Assembly (NCBI GenBank): GCA_052140165.1 | Contig: JBKQUM010000073.1 | Span: 35,002-99,001 of the forward strand | Origin: Bog-473 sp052140165 | GTDB lineage: Bacteria; Actinomycetota; Acidimicrobiia; Acidimicrobiales; RAAP-2 | DNA length: 64,000 bases | Reading direction: 5' to 3' | In this document: piece after piece, positions 16,787-25,061 of the stretch | Layout of the letters: the number at the start of each line of letters is the position of its first letter | Position numbering within the stretch: position 1 is the stretch's first letter | Notes under the pieces: model-generated | Told to the model about the DNA's origin: nothing | The model's database searches: none | The model's input: only the letters and a program-made list of their open reading frames with translations | Program-made: the position numbers and the translations under genes

Positions 16787-18223
16787 GTGGCCAGCATGCG
16801 ACAGGCGGAGTTCAAGGAGATGCCCGGCGCCGCACCGGACGTCATGCGGGACTACGACCTGGCGACGCTCGGTTACGAGGAGACCGAGTTCAGCGTCGCG
16901 GGGACCGCGACGTCGTACGATTTGCAGGGGGAACGCGGCGCGGACGGTCGCTGGGATGTCACCCCCGGTGCCGAGGCGTCGTTCCGAACACGGATCTTGG
17001 TGCGCCGACCCATCGACCCGGACCGCTTCAGTGGCACGGTCGTGGTGGAGTGGCACAACGTGTCGGCGGGCATCGACGCCGCCCCGGATTGGGGCTTCTT
17101 CCACCGTCACCTCGCGGCCCGGGGTCATGCGTGGGTCGGTGTGTCGGCGCAGAAGGTGGGCATCGACGGTGGGGGCTTCGTCGAGAGCATCCACCTGAAG
17201 CGGCAGGCGCCGGAGCGCTATGGCGATCTCGAGCACCCCGGCGATGCATGGTCCTTCGACATCTTCTCCCAGGTCGGTGCACTGCTGCGGCTACCGGCGG
17301 GCGACAACCCGCTCGGAGGTCTGATGCCCGAGCAGCTCCTCGCGGCCGGCGAGTCCCAATCGGCCGCCTGCCTGGTGACCTATATCAACGCGGTCGATCC
17401 CCACGCGCGCCTCTTCGACGGCTTCTTCGTGCACGGGCGCCCCGGTGTCGGCGTCTCGATCGACGGCGTGTTCATCCCCTCCGCCCAGCGCGAGGGGATG
17501 GAGGCGACGCGGCGCGCCATCTCGTACAAGGGTGAGCGCATCCGCCAGGACGCCCGGGTGCCGGTGCTCGTGCTGCAGAGCGAGACCGACGTCATCCTCC
17601 TCGGGGGCGGCCTCGCTGGGCAGCCCGACTCCGAGCGGATCCGTGTCTGGGAAATGGCTGGTGCGGCGCATGCCGACACCTACACGGTCAGCGCCGGGCG
17701 TTACGACGACGGCACTCTGAGCCCGGAACGCATGGCCGAGCTGCTGCGCCCCACGACGAATCTCATGATCGGGAACACGGATACACCCATTAACGCGGTG
17801 CCCCAGCAGCACTACGTCGCCCAGGCCGCCATTGCCCATCTGGCGCGGTGGGCAGCCGGGGGTGAAGCCCCCCCGTCCGCACCCCGGCTCGATCTCGACG
17901 TCGAGGGAACGGGCTATCAGCTCGATGATCTCGGCAACGCGCTCGGCGGCATCCGCACGCCGTGGGTCGAGGCGCCCACATCCGTCGTGTCCGGGCTGGG
18001 TCAGACGGGAGAGACGTTCGCCATGCTGTTCGGGCGCACAGAGCCCTTCGACGACGCCACGCTGACGGCGCTGTACCCGCGGGGCAAGACGGAGTACCTG
18101 GAGCGGTTCGCGGCCGCCCTCGACGTCGCGATCGCGGCCGGGTTCATCCTCGGCGAGGACAGGGCGGAGATCCTCTCGGTGGCAGCCGCCTCGACGTATC
18201 CATTGGTGGTCGCGGAGGCATAG
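16787..18223 (+). CDS. Alpha/beta hydrolase domain-containing protein (Abhydrolase_10-like)
   Basis: A 478-residue protein of the actinomycete and proteobacterial family annotated as alpha/beta hydrolase domain. Visible are VVVEWHNVSAGIDAAPDWGF near 86-105, the Ser elbow LLAAGESQSAACLVTYINAVDP around 184-205 (GESQS), and VLQSETDVI near 261-269 followed by WEMAGAAHADTY near 289-300. These give a plausible Ser-Asp/Glu-His set. The start is GTG 16787 after GGGGAGG (16774-16780); the ATG at 16796 is too far from it. It is a stand-alone gene under the TATCCT-type promoter. The substrate is unknown. Confidence 0.78.
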   Translation: MASMRQAEFKEMPGAAPDVMRDYDLATLGYEETEFSVAGTATSYDLQGERGADGRWDVTPGAEASFRTRILVRRPIDPDRFSGTVVVEWHNVSAGIDAAPDWGFFHRHLAARGHAWVGVSAQKVGIDGGGFVESIHLKRQAPERYGDLEHPGDAWSFDIFSQVGALLRLPAGDNPLGGLMPEQLLAAGESQSAACLVTYINAVDPHARLFDGFFVHGRPGVGVSIDGVFIPSAQREGMEATRRAISYKGERIRQDARVPVLVLQSETDVILLGGGLAGQPDSERIRVWEMAGAAHADTYTVSAGRYDDGTLSPERMAELLRPTTNLMIGNTDTPINAVPQQHYVAQAAIAHLARWAAGGEAPPSAPRLDLDVEGTGYQLDDLGNALGGIRTPWVEAPTSVVSGLGQTGETFAMLFGRTEPFDDATLTALYPRGKTEYLERFAAALDVAIAAGFILGEDRAEILSVAAASTYPLVVAEA

Positions 18224-18319
18224 CTCGACGGCCAGTTGGCACCGGGGACGACGGATGGGCGCGGGTAGTCATCGAACGTGAGCGGAAGACGTCGCCATGT
18301 GGGTGACCGCCCCTCGTGC

Positions 18320-18348
18320 TAAGTTGCAAAAAAAGAGGCTCCTCTTTT
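18320..18348 (+). promoter_or_regulatory. Promoter with perfect palindromic operator of the ABC exporter operon
   Basis: AAAAGAGGCTCCTCTTTT at 18331-18348 is a perfect inverted repeat with 8-base arms and a 2-base centre, in a strongly GC-rich background. A -10-like TAAGTT (18320-18325) sits just before it, so the palindrome overlaps the expected transcription start. It ends 16 bases before ATG 18365. The loop is too short for a terminator; an operator is the better reading. No regulator gene is adjacent. Confidence 0.6.
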
Positions 18349-18364
18349 CCTCTGGGGAGGGTGC

Positions 18365-19339
18365 ATGCAACAGGCGGTCGGGGGCAGCGAAGCGGCCGCA
18401 ACGGCTCTCGGGCCTCCCGCCATGCTCCGATGTGAGGGCCTACGCAAGCGGTACGGCGACCGGTTGGCAGTCGACGGCGTGTCCTTTTTCATCGCCGAGC
18501 ACGAGTGCTACGGCCTGTTGGGTCCAAACGGCGCCGGGAAGACCACCACCATCTCCATGCTGTGCGGGTTGGCGATCCCCGACGAGGGTCATGTCACGGT
18601 CGACGGCTTCGAGGGCGGCACGCTCGAGGCAAAGGCGGCCGTCGGCTACGTCCCCCAGGACCTGGCCCTCTACCCGGACCTCTCGGCCGTGGAGAATCTG
18701 ACCTTCTTCGGCCAGCTCTACGGGCTGTCAGGCAAGGAGCTCCAGGCGCGTATCGGCGAGACGCTCGAGCTGGTTGGGCTCGCCGACCGTGGAAAGGACC
18801 GTATCGGGACCTACTCGGGCGGCATGAAGCGGCGCGCCAACATGGCGGCCGGCCTGCTGCACCGGCCCAAGATGCTCGTGCTCGACGAGCCCACCGTGGG
18901 CGTCGATCCCCAGAGCCGCAACGCGATCCTCGAGACCGTCGGACAGCTCGGCATCGCGGTGCTGTACACGACGCACTACATGGAGGAAGCGGCCAAGTTG
19001 TGCGACCGCATCGGCATCATCGATGACGGCCATCTGATCGCGGAGGGGACGGCGGAAGCATTGATCGACGCCCACGGAGGCCGGGACAAGGTCCACCTGG
19101 CCTCCGAAGGTGCCGACCTGCACGAGCTGGCTGCTGCCTGCCGCGAGCTCGACAACATCCATGACGTGCACGAGGTGGACGGCAACCTCGAGCTGAGCAC
19201 GGACCACGGACCTGCCGTCCTCTCGGCCGTGGTGGCCGTCGCGACGCGGCATGGCGTCGACCTCACGGGGGTGGAGGTGCGTTCGCCCAATCTCGAAGAC
19301 GTCTTCCTGAGTCTGACGGGAAAAGAGCTGCGGGATTGA
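18365..19339 (+). CDS. ABC transporter ATP-binding protein (ABC-2 exporter)
   Basis: Cytoplasmic ATPase of 324 residues for an ABC-2 type exporter. The Walker A GPNGAGKTTT is at about 57-66, the signature YSGGMKRRANMA near 155-166, Walker B MLVLDEPTVGVDP near 173-185 and the switch His in YTTHYMEEA near 203-211. A C-terminal regulatory region of about 85 residues ends in NLEDVFLSLTGKEL, as in DrrA/NatA-like proteins. The ATG follows GGGGAGGG with normal spacing. The stop overlaps the TTG start of the first permease (TTGA), and the two permeases are coupled the same way. Drug, lipid or peptide export are all possible. Confidence 0.9.
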   Translation: MQQAVGGSEAAATALGPPAMLRCEGLRKRYGDRLAVDGVSFFIAEHECYGLLGPNGAGKTTTISMLCGLAIPDEGHVTVDGFEGGTLEAKAAVGYVPQDLALYPDLSAVENLTFFGQLYGLSGKELQARIGETLELVGLADRGKDRIGTYSGGMKRRANMAAGLLHRPKMLVLDEPTVGVDPQSRNAILETVGQLGIAVLYTTHYMEEAAKLCDRIGIIDDGHLIAEGTAEALIDAHGGRDKVHLASEGADLHELAAACRELDNIHDVHEVDGNLELSTDHGPAVLSAVVAVATRHGVDLTGVEVRSPNLEDVFLSLTGKELRD

Positions 19340-20463
19340 TCCGCGTCATCGCGCTGAACGAGCTTCGGCGCCGGCTGCGCGATCGCTCCGTCCTCATCGG
19401 CTGCCTCGCCGCTCCGCTCCTCATGGCGGCCGTCCTGGGTCTCTCTTTCGCCGGCAGTAGCTCCGCCGTAGCGGTGCATATCGGTGTGTCGGGCGCGTCG
19501 CCCGAGCTCATGGCTGCCGCTGAGCAGGCCAGCCAGCTGCCGCACGGTGTCACCGTCGTCGCCATGCCCAGTCAGCAGGCCGTCAGGACCGCGGTGGCCA
19601 ACGGCAACCTCGACGGCGGGGTAGCAGTGCTGCCCCGGCAGATGCGGTTGTCCAGCCTGCTCATTCCCATCGTCGACCCCGGAGCCACCCACACTCCCGG
19701 GTTCGACGTCGTCACCCGGGGCACCTCGCAACTCGGGCAGGAATACGCAGAGTCCGTTGCCGCAGGCATCTCCAGCGCCCTGTTCGCGGACAAGGTGCCG
19801 CACGGCCCCACGGTCGATCCGGCGACGGTGGCCATCACGACACAGAGCGTGGGCCATTCCGGCAAGGTCAACCTCAATTTCTTCGCACCCAACATCGCGG
19901 TCGTCTTCCTCTTCATTGGCAGTGGTCTCGGCATGCGCTCACTCCTCATGGAGCGCTCTGCCGGTACGCTGGCCAGGATCACCGCCGCACCCTTGCGGCC
20001 GACGCAGATCGTCCTCGGGAAGCTGCTGGCGATCTTCGTGACGGGCCTCGTCACGGTCTTCGTCATCTGGGCCGTGACGACCTTCGCCTTTGGCGCGAAT
20101 TGGGGCGACCCGTTGGGCGTCCTGCTGATGTGCGTGGGTGCCACCGTCGCGATGTGCGGCATCGGTGTGTTTCTCACCTCCTTGGCCAAGACCGAGCAGC
20201 AGGCGTTCGGCATCACGCTGCTCGTCGGCTTGGGCCTCGCCCTGCTCGGCGGCAATCTGCTTCCTTCGGGGTCGCTCCCCGACGCCTTCCAGGTGCTGGC
20301 GCTGGGGACACCGAACGGGTGGGCCCTGGTCGGCTTCGGCCGGCTGGACCAGCTGGGCGAACCGGCGAGCAGCGTCATCGGTCCGTTCTTCGTTTTGCTC
20401 GCCATCGCCCTGGTGGCCGGGGGACTGGCCATGACAAGGGTGCGGAAGATGGTCGAGCCGTGA
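19336..20463 (+). CDS. ABC-2 type permease, first subunit
   Basis: Membrane protein of 375 residues with the ABC-2 layout: an N-terminal membrane segment (about 20-42), a large extracytoplasmic domain (about 45-190) and then five or six clustered segments from LNFFAPNIAVVFLFIGSGLGM onward. Internal hallmarks are SLLMERSAGTLARITAAPLRPTQIVLGK near 204-231. The start is TTG, inside the stop of the ATPase gene, which gives translational coupling. Its stop overlaps the GTG of the second permease. Together with the ATPase, it would form a heterodimeric exporter. Confidence 0.85.
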   Translation: MIRVIALNELRRRLRDRSVLIGCLAAPLLMAAVLGLSFAGSSSAVAVHIGVSGASPELMAAAEQASQLPHGVTVVAMPSQQAVRTAVANGNLDGGVAVLPRQMRLSSLLIPIVDPGATHTPGFDVVTRGTSQLGQEYAESVAAGISSALFADKVPHGPTVDPATVAITTQSVGHSGKVNLNFFAPNIAVVFLFIGSGLGMRSLLMERSAGTLARITAAPLRPTQIVLGKLLAIFVTGLVTVFVIWAVTTFAFGANWGDPLGVLLMCVGATVAMCGIGVFLTSLAKTEQQAFGITLLVGLGLALLGGNLLPSGSLPDAFQVLALGTPNGWALVGFGRLDQLGEPASSVIGPFFVLLAIALVAGGLAMTRVRKMVEP

Positions 20464-21503
20464 TCGCGGTCATCTGGGTCAACCTGCGCCGTGCGATGGG
20501 CGACCGCCGACTGCTCATCATCGGCACGCTCGTCCCGGTGGTCATCATCCTCATCACCGGCCTCCTGGAGGGCAGCCCCAAGGAACCGATCGGCCTGCTC
20601 CATCCCTCGGCGCGTCTGCTGCATCTGGCCGAGACGACCGACGGCATCAAGGTCCGGATCGAGAGCAACCGGACCGACCTGACCGACGACATCCTGCGCG
20701 GCCGGGTCGTGGCGGGGATCGTGCAGCTCCCGTCGCAGAGCAATACGGTGCGAGCCGACTTCCTGATCGAATCTGCCACCACGGACGCGGTGCAGGCCCG
20801 GACTGACGTCGTCGCGCTGCTGGACCTCATGGCGGTCGAAGGTCCGGACACCAAGTTCACCGACGCCACGTTGCGGGCGACACAGACCCAGGCGCCGCTG
20901 AGTCCGTTCTGGTACGTGGCTCCCGCCAACCTCGTGCTCTTCATGGGCATCGCGGTGCTGGTGCTCTCCGCCGGCATGGTCGAAACGCGCCGACTGGGCG
21001 TCCTCCAGCGGCTCTCCGCCGCGCCGGTCCACAAGCGGGCCATCGTGTTCGGGCAGATGGCCAGCATGATGGTCACGGCCATCGCGATGGCGGTCGGCCT
21101 CATCTTCGTGGGCATCGTGTTGTTCGACGTCCACTGGGGAAACCCGCTGAGCGTCTTCCTTGTCGTCGCACTTCTCGGCATCAGCATCGCCGCGCTCGCG
21201 GTCATCATCGGCACCTGGTCGCGCTCGCAGGAGCAGGCCATCGCGACGGCTGTGATCGTCGCGATCATCGCCGGCATGCTCGGTGGCTGCGTCTACCAGC
21301 TCAACACGGTCAGTACCACGGTGAAGAACGTCGGGCACATCGTCCCCCAAGCCTGGGCCATGGACGCCTTCATCAAGCTGATCTCCGACCACGCGACGTT
21401 CGCCGACACCTTGCCCGAAATCGGTGCGTTGGCCGCGTTCGCAGCGGTGCTGAGCGGTCTGGCGGTCTGGTACTACTCCCGCAAGGTGTTCTCGACCACA
21501 TGA
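20460..21503 (+). CDS. ABC-2 type permease, second subunit
   Basis: A second ABC-2 permease of 347 residues, with the same plan as its neighbour: one N-terminal membrane segment (about 17-36), an external domain, then six hydrophobic segments from WYVAPANLVLFMGIAVLVLS onward. The cytoplasmic loop ETRRLGVLQRLSAAPVHKRAIVFGQ is the typical ABC-2 interface. The start is GTG 20460, sharing GTGA with the stop of the preceding gene. Having two different permease genes after one ATPase indicates a heterodimer rather than a homodimer. Confidence 0.84.
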   Translation: MIAVIWVNLRRAMGDRRLLIIGTLVPVVIILITGLLEGSPKEPIGLLHPSARLLHLAETTDGIKVRIESNRTDLTDDILRGRVVAGIVQLPSQSNTVRADFLIESATTDAVQARTDVVALLDLMAVEGPDTKFTDATLRATQTQAPLSPFWYVAPANLVLFMGIAVLVLSAGMVETRRLGVLQRLSAAPVHKRAIVFGQMASMMVTAIAMAVGLIFVGIVLFDVHWGNPLSVFLVVALLGISIAALAVIIGTWSRSQEQAIATAVIVAIIAGMLGGCVYQLNTVSTTVKNVGHIVPQAWAMDAFIKLISDHATFADTLPEIGALAAFAAVLSGLAVWYYSRKVFSTT

Positions 21504-21527
21504 CCGGGGTGCGCAGGGGGAGCCGAG

Positions 21528-21551
21528 TTCAGTAGAATAGAATGTACTGAA
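21528..21551 (+). promoter_or_regulatory. Palindromic operator overlapping the -10 region of the P450 gene
   Basis: TTCAGTA (21528-21534) and TACTGAA (21545-21551) are perfect 7-base inverted arms separated by ten bases. The spacer region contains overlapping TAGAAT boxes (21533-21538 and 21538-21543) that fit an actinomycete -10. A repressor bound here would cover the promoter. CAGTA/TACTG cores also occur beside the TetR gene at 60.7 kb. Confidence 0.55.
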
Positions 21552-21599
21552 TTAGGTCCAGGAGCCCGGGATCCCTGGTGAGACGATCGACGGGGGGAA

Positions 21600-22847
21600 G
21601 TGGTGACCGGCACCGCAGCCGCAGGACGGCTCGAGACGACAGACCTGGCCGACCCCGTGATGTTCACGGATCCCTATCCGCGCTACGCCGAGCTGCGCCG
21701 CAGCGCGCCGGTGTCGCGGGCCTACTCCAAGCAGTTGATGGGCGGCACCGGCTACATGCTGACGCGCCATGAGCACGTCCTCCTGCTCCACAACGACGTT
21801 CGCTTCTCGAGCGACCCCACGAGCCAGGGTTCCAGCTTCTTGATGCGGCACCTACCGCGCATGTTCCGGCTCCTGATGAGCAGCATGGTCTACAAGGACG
21901 ACCCCGACCACGCCCGGCTGCGCCGGCTCGTGAACAAGGCGTTCACCCCCCGCATGGTGCAGCAGATGACGGCCGAGATCGAACGCATCGTGACCGAGCT
22001 CTTCGACAAAGCGGAACAGCGGGGGAGCGAGACAATCGACCTGGTGGCCGACATCGCCGTCCCGCTCCCGCTGTCCGTCATCTCGACGATGCTCGGTGTC
22101 GGCGACGAGGACCGGAACGAGTTCCATGTGCTCATGGAGCGCTTCGTGGTGCGCTTGGGCAGCGGCTCGGCAGCCGACGCCATGCGCGCGGTGCCGACGG
22201 CGCGCAAGCTCTACGCGGTACTTGAGCGCCTGGCCGAGCAGCGCCGCAACGAGCCGGACGACGGGCTTATCTCCGCTCTCCTCGCTGCGAGCGAGGACGG
22301 TGACTCCCTGACCCCGGACGAAGTCATCGCCATGATCTTCCTCCTGATGCTGGCTGGGCACGACACGACGGCGAATCTGATCGGGAGCTCGGCGCTCGCA
22401 CTCATCGAGCACCCCGCGCAGGCGGAGCGGCTGCGGGTCGATCCGGTCCTGATGCCGACGGCCGTCGAAGAGCTCCTCCGGTTCACGACGCCCGTCCCCT
22501 GCGGCGCCGCCCGGACATTGCTCGACGACGTCGAGGTCGACGGCACGACGATGCCCAAGGGCAGCAAGGTGCTGGGCATGATCATTTCGGCCAACCGCGA
22601 CGAGACCATCTTCGAGCGTCCGGACGATCTCGATCTGGGCCGGGAGCCGAACCGGCACCTGACCTTCGCCTTCGGGAAGCACTTCTGCCTCGGTAACCAG
22701 CTGGCGCGTCTGGAGGGGCAGATCGCGATCGGTGAGCTGGTCCGGCGCTTCCCCGCGATGCGCCTGGCCGTGCCGAGGGAGGACCTGCGCTACAAGCCGG
22801 TGCAGGCGCTGCGGGGATTCAGGAGCCTGCCCCTGCAGCTTCGTTAG
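21600..22847 (+). CDS. Cytochrome P450
   Basis: Soluble class I P450 of 415 residues; it hydroxylates a small molecule using electrons from a ferredoxin pair not encoded here. The I-helix motif AGHDTT is at 252-257, the K-helix ExxR in EELLRF near 296-301 and the haem-binding loop FGKHFCLG at 358-365, with Cys363 as haem ligand. The FSSDPTSQGSS region and a methionine-rich B-C segment (MFRLLMSSM) probably shape the pocket. GTG 21600 and GTG 21603 are both possible; the second is better spaced from GGGGGG. It follows the exporter by 97 bases and has its own promoter. The 3' end overlaps the opposing HNH gene by 29 bases. Confidence 0.92.
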   Translation: MVTGTAAAGRLETTDLADPVMFTDPYPRYAELRRSAPVSRAYSKQLMGGTGYMLTRHEHVLLLHNDVRFSSDPTSQGSSFLMRHLPRMFRLLMSSMVYKDDPDHARLRRLVNKAFTPRMVQQMTAEIERIVTELFDKAEQRGSETIDLVADIAVPLPLSVISTMLGVGDEDRNEFHVLMERFVVRLGSGSAADAMRAVPTARKLYAVLERLAEQRRNEPDDGLISALLAASEDGDSLTPDEVIAMIFLLMLAGHDTTANLIGSSALALIEHPAQAERLRVDPVLMPTAVEELLRFTTPVPCGAARTLLDDVEVDGTTMPKGSKVLGMIISANRDETIFERPDDLDLGREPNRHLTFAFGKHFCLGNQLARLEGQIAIGELVRRFPAMRLAVPREDLRYKPVQALRGFRSLPLQLR

Positions 22848-24006
22848 CCGACGGCCCGCTCCCCCGGGTCCACAACGGCGACGGGCGCGACGTCATGACC
22901 CGGCCCGTCGGGCCGACGAAGCTCAGTTCCGCGTTGGCGTTCCCGTACATCGTCCACTCTGAGGAATGGACCCGGTGGTGGTGGTGCTCGCACAGCAACG
23001 CAAGGTTGTCGATGTCAGTCCGCCCATCGGGCTTCCACGGCTCGATGTGGTGGGTGTTCGTGAAGGTCGCGTTCGTACAGCCCGGAAAGCGGCAATGACG
23101 ATCCCGGCGCCTCACCTCGCGGCGCTGCGCATCGGTCGGTTCGCGTCGGGCCCGGCCTTCGTACATGGTGTGGCCGACATCGTCATCGACGGCGATGACG
23201 ATGGTGGCATCACAGGCGATCCGCCGGACGGTCTCCACGCTCAGGAGCCCGTCGCGCTCGAGCTCGCCCGCCAGGGCCGACACTTCGTCCGATCCCCCGT
23301 CGATCAGGGACCCGAGAGGAGTGTGGGCCACCACGAGGTAGGGACTCGGCCCACCTGCGTCCGATGAGCGCAGCAACTGCAAGAAGGCGTCGCACATCCG
23401 CTGATCCCAAGGTGTCTCGCCGTCGGAGGGGATCCGCCGGGCCCGCGTTTCGAGGCAGGCCCGTACCTCGGCGTACGGAGCGGGCGGGAGTTGGACGGTG
23501 ACCGTGCGGAACTGGTCGTTGCAGCGGAGGGAGCGACGATGGTGATCGCGCTGCGCCTGCTCCTCGTCCGTCCCGCGGGCGGAGCGCGCCAGCTCGGCGA
23601 GCTGCCGTACCGAGCACTCGGCAGCCCGTTCGCGCAGCTCGCGGTCGGTCTCGGGTGTCGCCACGTCGACCACGGCGCGCACCTTGTCGAAGCTGAGCTC
23701 GCCTGCACTCAGCGCCGTTCCCAGCTCGGGCAGGTCGAACAGCCGTTCCGCCACGTGCGCCCAGGCCCGGGCGGTCGCGGTGGAGACACCGCAGCGCTCG
23801 ACGACCCAGGCCTCGAGGGACGTCGCTCCCTCGGCCCGCCATCCTTCGCGCCGGTCGAGCTCGCCCAGGAGCTCGACGAAGCGTCCCGCCAATGCCCCCA
23901 TCTGCCGGACCGTCTCGGCCGCGGATTCCATGAGCACCTCGTCCGAGAGCACCGCCAGCGCCGACCGTCCGCTGACAGTGACGTCGGGGGTGGGTGCGGC
24001 GGCCAT
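22819..24006 (-). CDS. DUF222/HNH endonuclease-domain protein
   Basis: A 395-residue member of the large actinomycete family with an N-terminal DUF222 region (about 20-270) and a C-terminal HNH nuclease domain. The HNH part shows CRFPGCTNATFTNTHHIEPW near 320-340, then NLALLCEHHHHRVH. It has the Cys-x4-Cys pair, the central His-His and the closing His of a zinc-stabilised HNH finger. Function in the cell is unsettled for this family, which is often scattered in many copies. The chosen ATG 24006 follows the DUF7064-type gene by 23 bases on the same strand, so it may be read from the long operon. It overlaps the P450 tail to tail by 29 bases. Confidence 0.85.
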   Translation of the reverse strand: MAAAPTPDVTVSGRSALAVLSDEVLMESAAETVRQMGALAGRFVELLGELDRREGWRAEGATSLEAWVVERCGVSTATARAWAHVAERLFDLPELGTALSAGELSFDKVRAVVDVATPETDRELRERAAECSVRQLAELARSARGTDEEQAQRDHHRRSLRCNDQFRTVTVQLPPAPYAEVRACLETRARRIPSDGETPWDQRMCDAFLQLLRSSDAGGPSPYLVVAHTPLGSLIDGGSDEVSALAGELERDGLLSVETVRRIACDATIVIAVDDDVGHTMYEGRARREPTDAQRREVRRRDRHCRFPGCTNATFTNTHHIEPWKPDGRTDIDNLALLCEHHHHRVHSSEWTMYGNANAELSFVGPTGRVMTSRPSPLWTRGSGPSANEAAGAGS

Positions 24007-24029
24007 CGGAGGGGAACGGTCGTACGAGG

Positions 24030-25061
24030 TCAGCCCTTTGTCGAGCGCCTCCGGTTGGCCTCCCACTGGTCGCGGCTGAAGTAGCTCTGGTCCTCGCCCC
24101 AGCCGTCCACCCCGTCGTCCCAGCGCCAGTGGACCAGCGAGTCCCCGCCGTGACCGCGCCAGCGCCGGCTGACCGACTCGCCGCGTACCGACAGCCGGCG
24201 ATCGAACTCGTCCACCGTCTCGATCTCGAAGGCGAGCGGCCACCCCGTCCCCGCGTCGAAGCTCACGCGTCGCTCCCCGGCCAGGATGTGACCGTACCGG
24301 CCGCCCCGGAGCAGGAAGCCGCAAGAGACGGGCTCCACCTCGGGCCCGGGCACCGCATAGGTCAGCCAGGCCTCACCCGGGCCCGCCGCGCAGAAGGAAT
24401 AGCCCACCCCTCCGAAGTTCCCCGCCTGAGAAGGCGCGTCGCCCGTGCGGCGACGGTGGCGGCCCTGTGGTCGCGGCCCCCAGGAGCGGTCGCGCACCGA
24501 GTAGCAGTCGATCGGCACCTCCTCGCCGCGCAGCACCATGGTCCCCGTCACGTGGCCCGCCTGGTCGAAGTGCACGCCCTTCCAGAATGGGACCACGCCC
24601 GTCGGGTGCGGGTTCGGCGTCATGATCGCCTCGAACTCCAGGTCCAGCTCGAGCCCCCCCGGGTCCGTGTACGACACGGCGTAGCGCCGCAACGGCTCGA
24701 GCACGCGCACGTGCACCCCGTTGGGCCACTCGAAGTCGCGCATGTCGCGCTCGGCGCGCGGTGGCAGTTGCAGGCCCGAGTACTCGGCCCGGTAGGCCAG
24801 CTCCCAGGGGAGGGCGCCGCGCTCGTCCCACACCCAGGCGCCGCCGTTGCACAGACCGGCGTTGGGGCGGGCCTGGCAGTAGGTCCACCCGCCCAGTCCC
24901 CGCTCGGGCACGTTCCACGAGAACCAGTTGGTCTCGGTCTCCCACCAGCGGTCCGTCATCTCCTCGTCGTGGAAGTCGTCGTCCTCGGGTCCGAACGTCC
25001 GGTACGTGCGCTCCGCACGCCGTCGGTCCAGGTCGACGCCGAACAGCTCCCGGTCGCTCAC
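24030..25061 (-). CDS. DUF7064/DUF7065-type protein of unknown function
   Basis: A 343-residue cytoplasmic-looking protein without signal or membrane segments. I recognise the actinomycete family annotated as DUF7064/DUF7065, beta-rich and distantly reminiscent of hydroxyneurosporene-hydratase-like lipocalin pairs. The best landmark is RDRSWGPR at 190-197. Trp-rich N-terminal text (TDRWWETETNWFSWNVPERG near 36-55) and FCAAGPGEAWLTY near 218-230 are also visible. A relative with the same DxSWGxR motif is the third gene of the divergent operon (36345-37310). The start is GTG 25061, inside the stop of the kinase gene. Function is unknown; an enzyme on a hydrophobic substrate is a guess. Confidence 0.65.
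   Translation of the reverse strand: MSDRELFGVDLDRRRAERTYRTFGPEDDDFHDEEMTDRWWETETNWFSWNVPERGLGGWTYCQARPNAGLCNGGAWVWDERGALPWELAYRAEYSGLQLPPRAERDMRDFEWPNGVHVRVLEPLRRYAVSYTDPGGLELDLEFEAIMTPNPHPTGVVPFWKGVHFDQAGHVTGTMVLRGEEVPIDCYSVRDRSWGPRPQGRHRRRTGDAPSQAGNFGGVGYSFCAAGPGEAWLTYAVPGPEVEPVSCGFLLRGGRYGHILAGERRVSFDAGTGWPLAFEIETVDEFDRRLSVRGESVSRRWRGHGGDSLVHWRWDDGVDGWGEDQSYFSRDQWEANRRRSTKG

Noticed and set aside
18331..18348. Intrinsic terminator for the hydrolase-like gene upstream
   Set aside because: Two-base loop and a position only 16 bases before the exporter start; no T-run outside the arms. An operator fits better.
19572..21392. 606-codon minus-strand frame across both ABC permeases
   Set aside because: Composition is that of antisense of membrane segments; no start signal; both plus-strand permeases are coupled and well supported.
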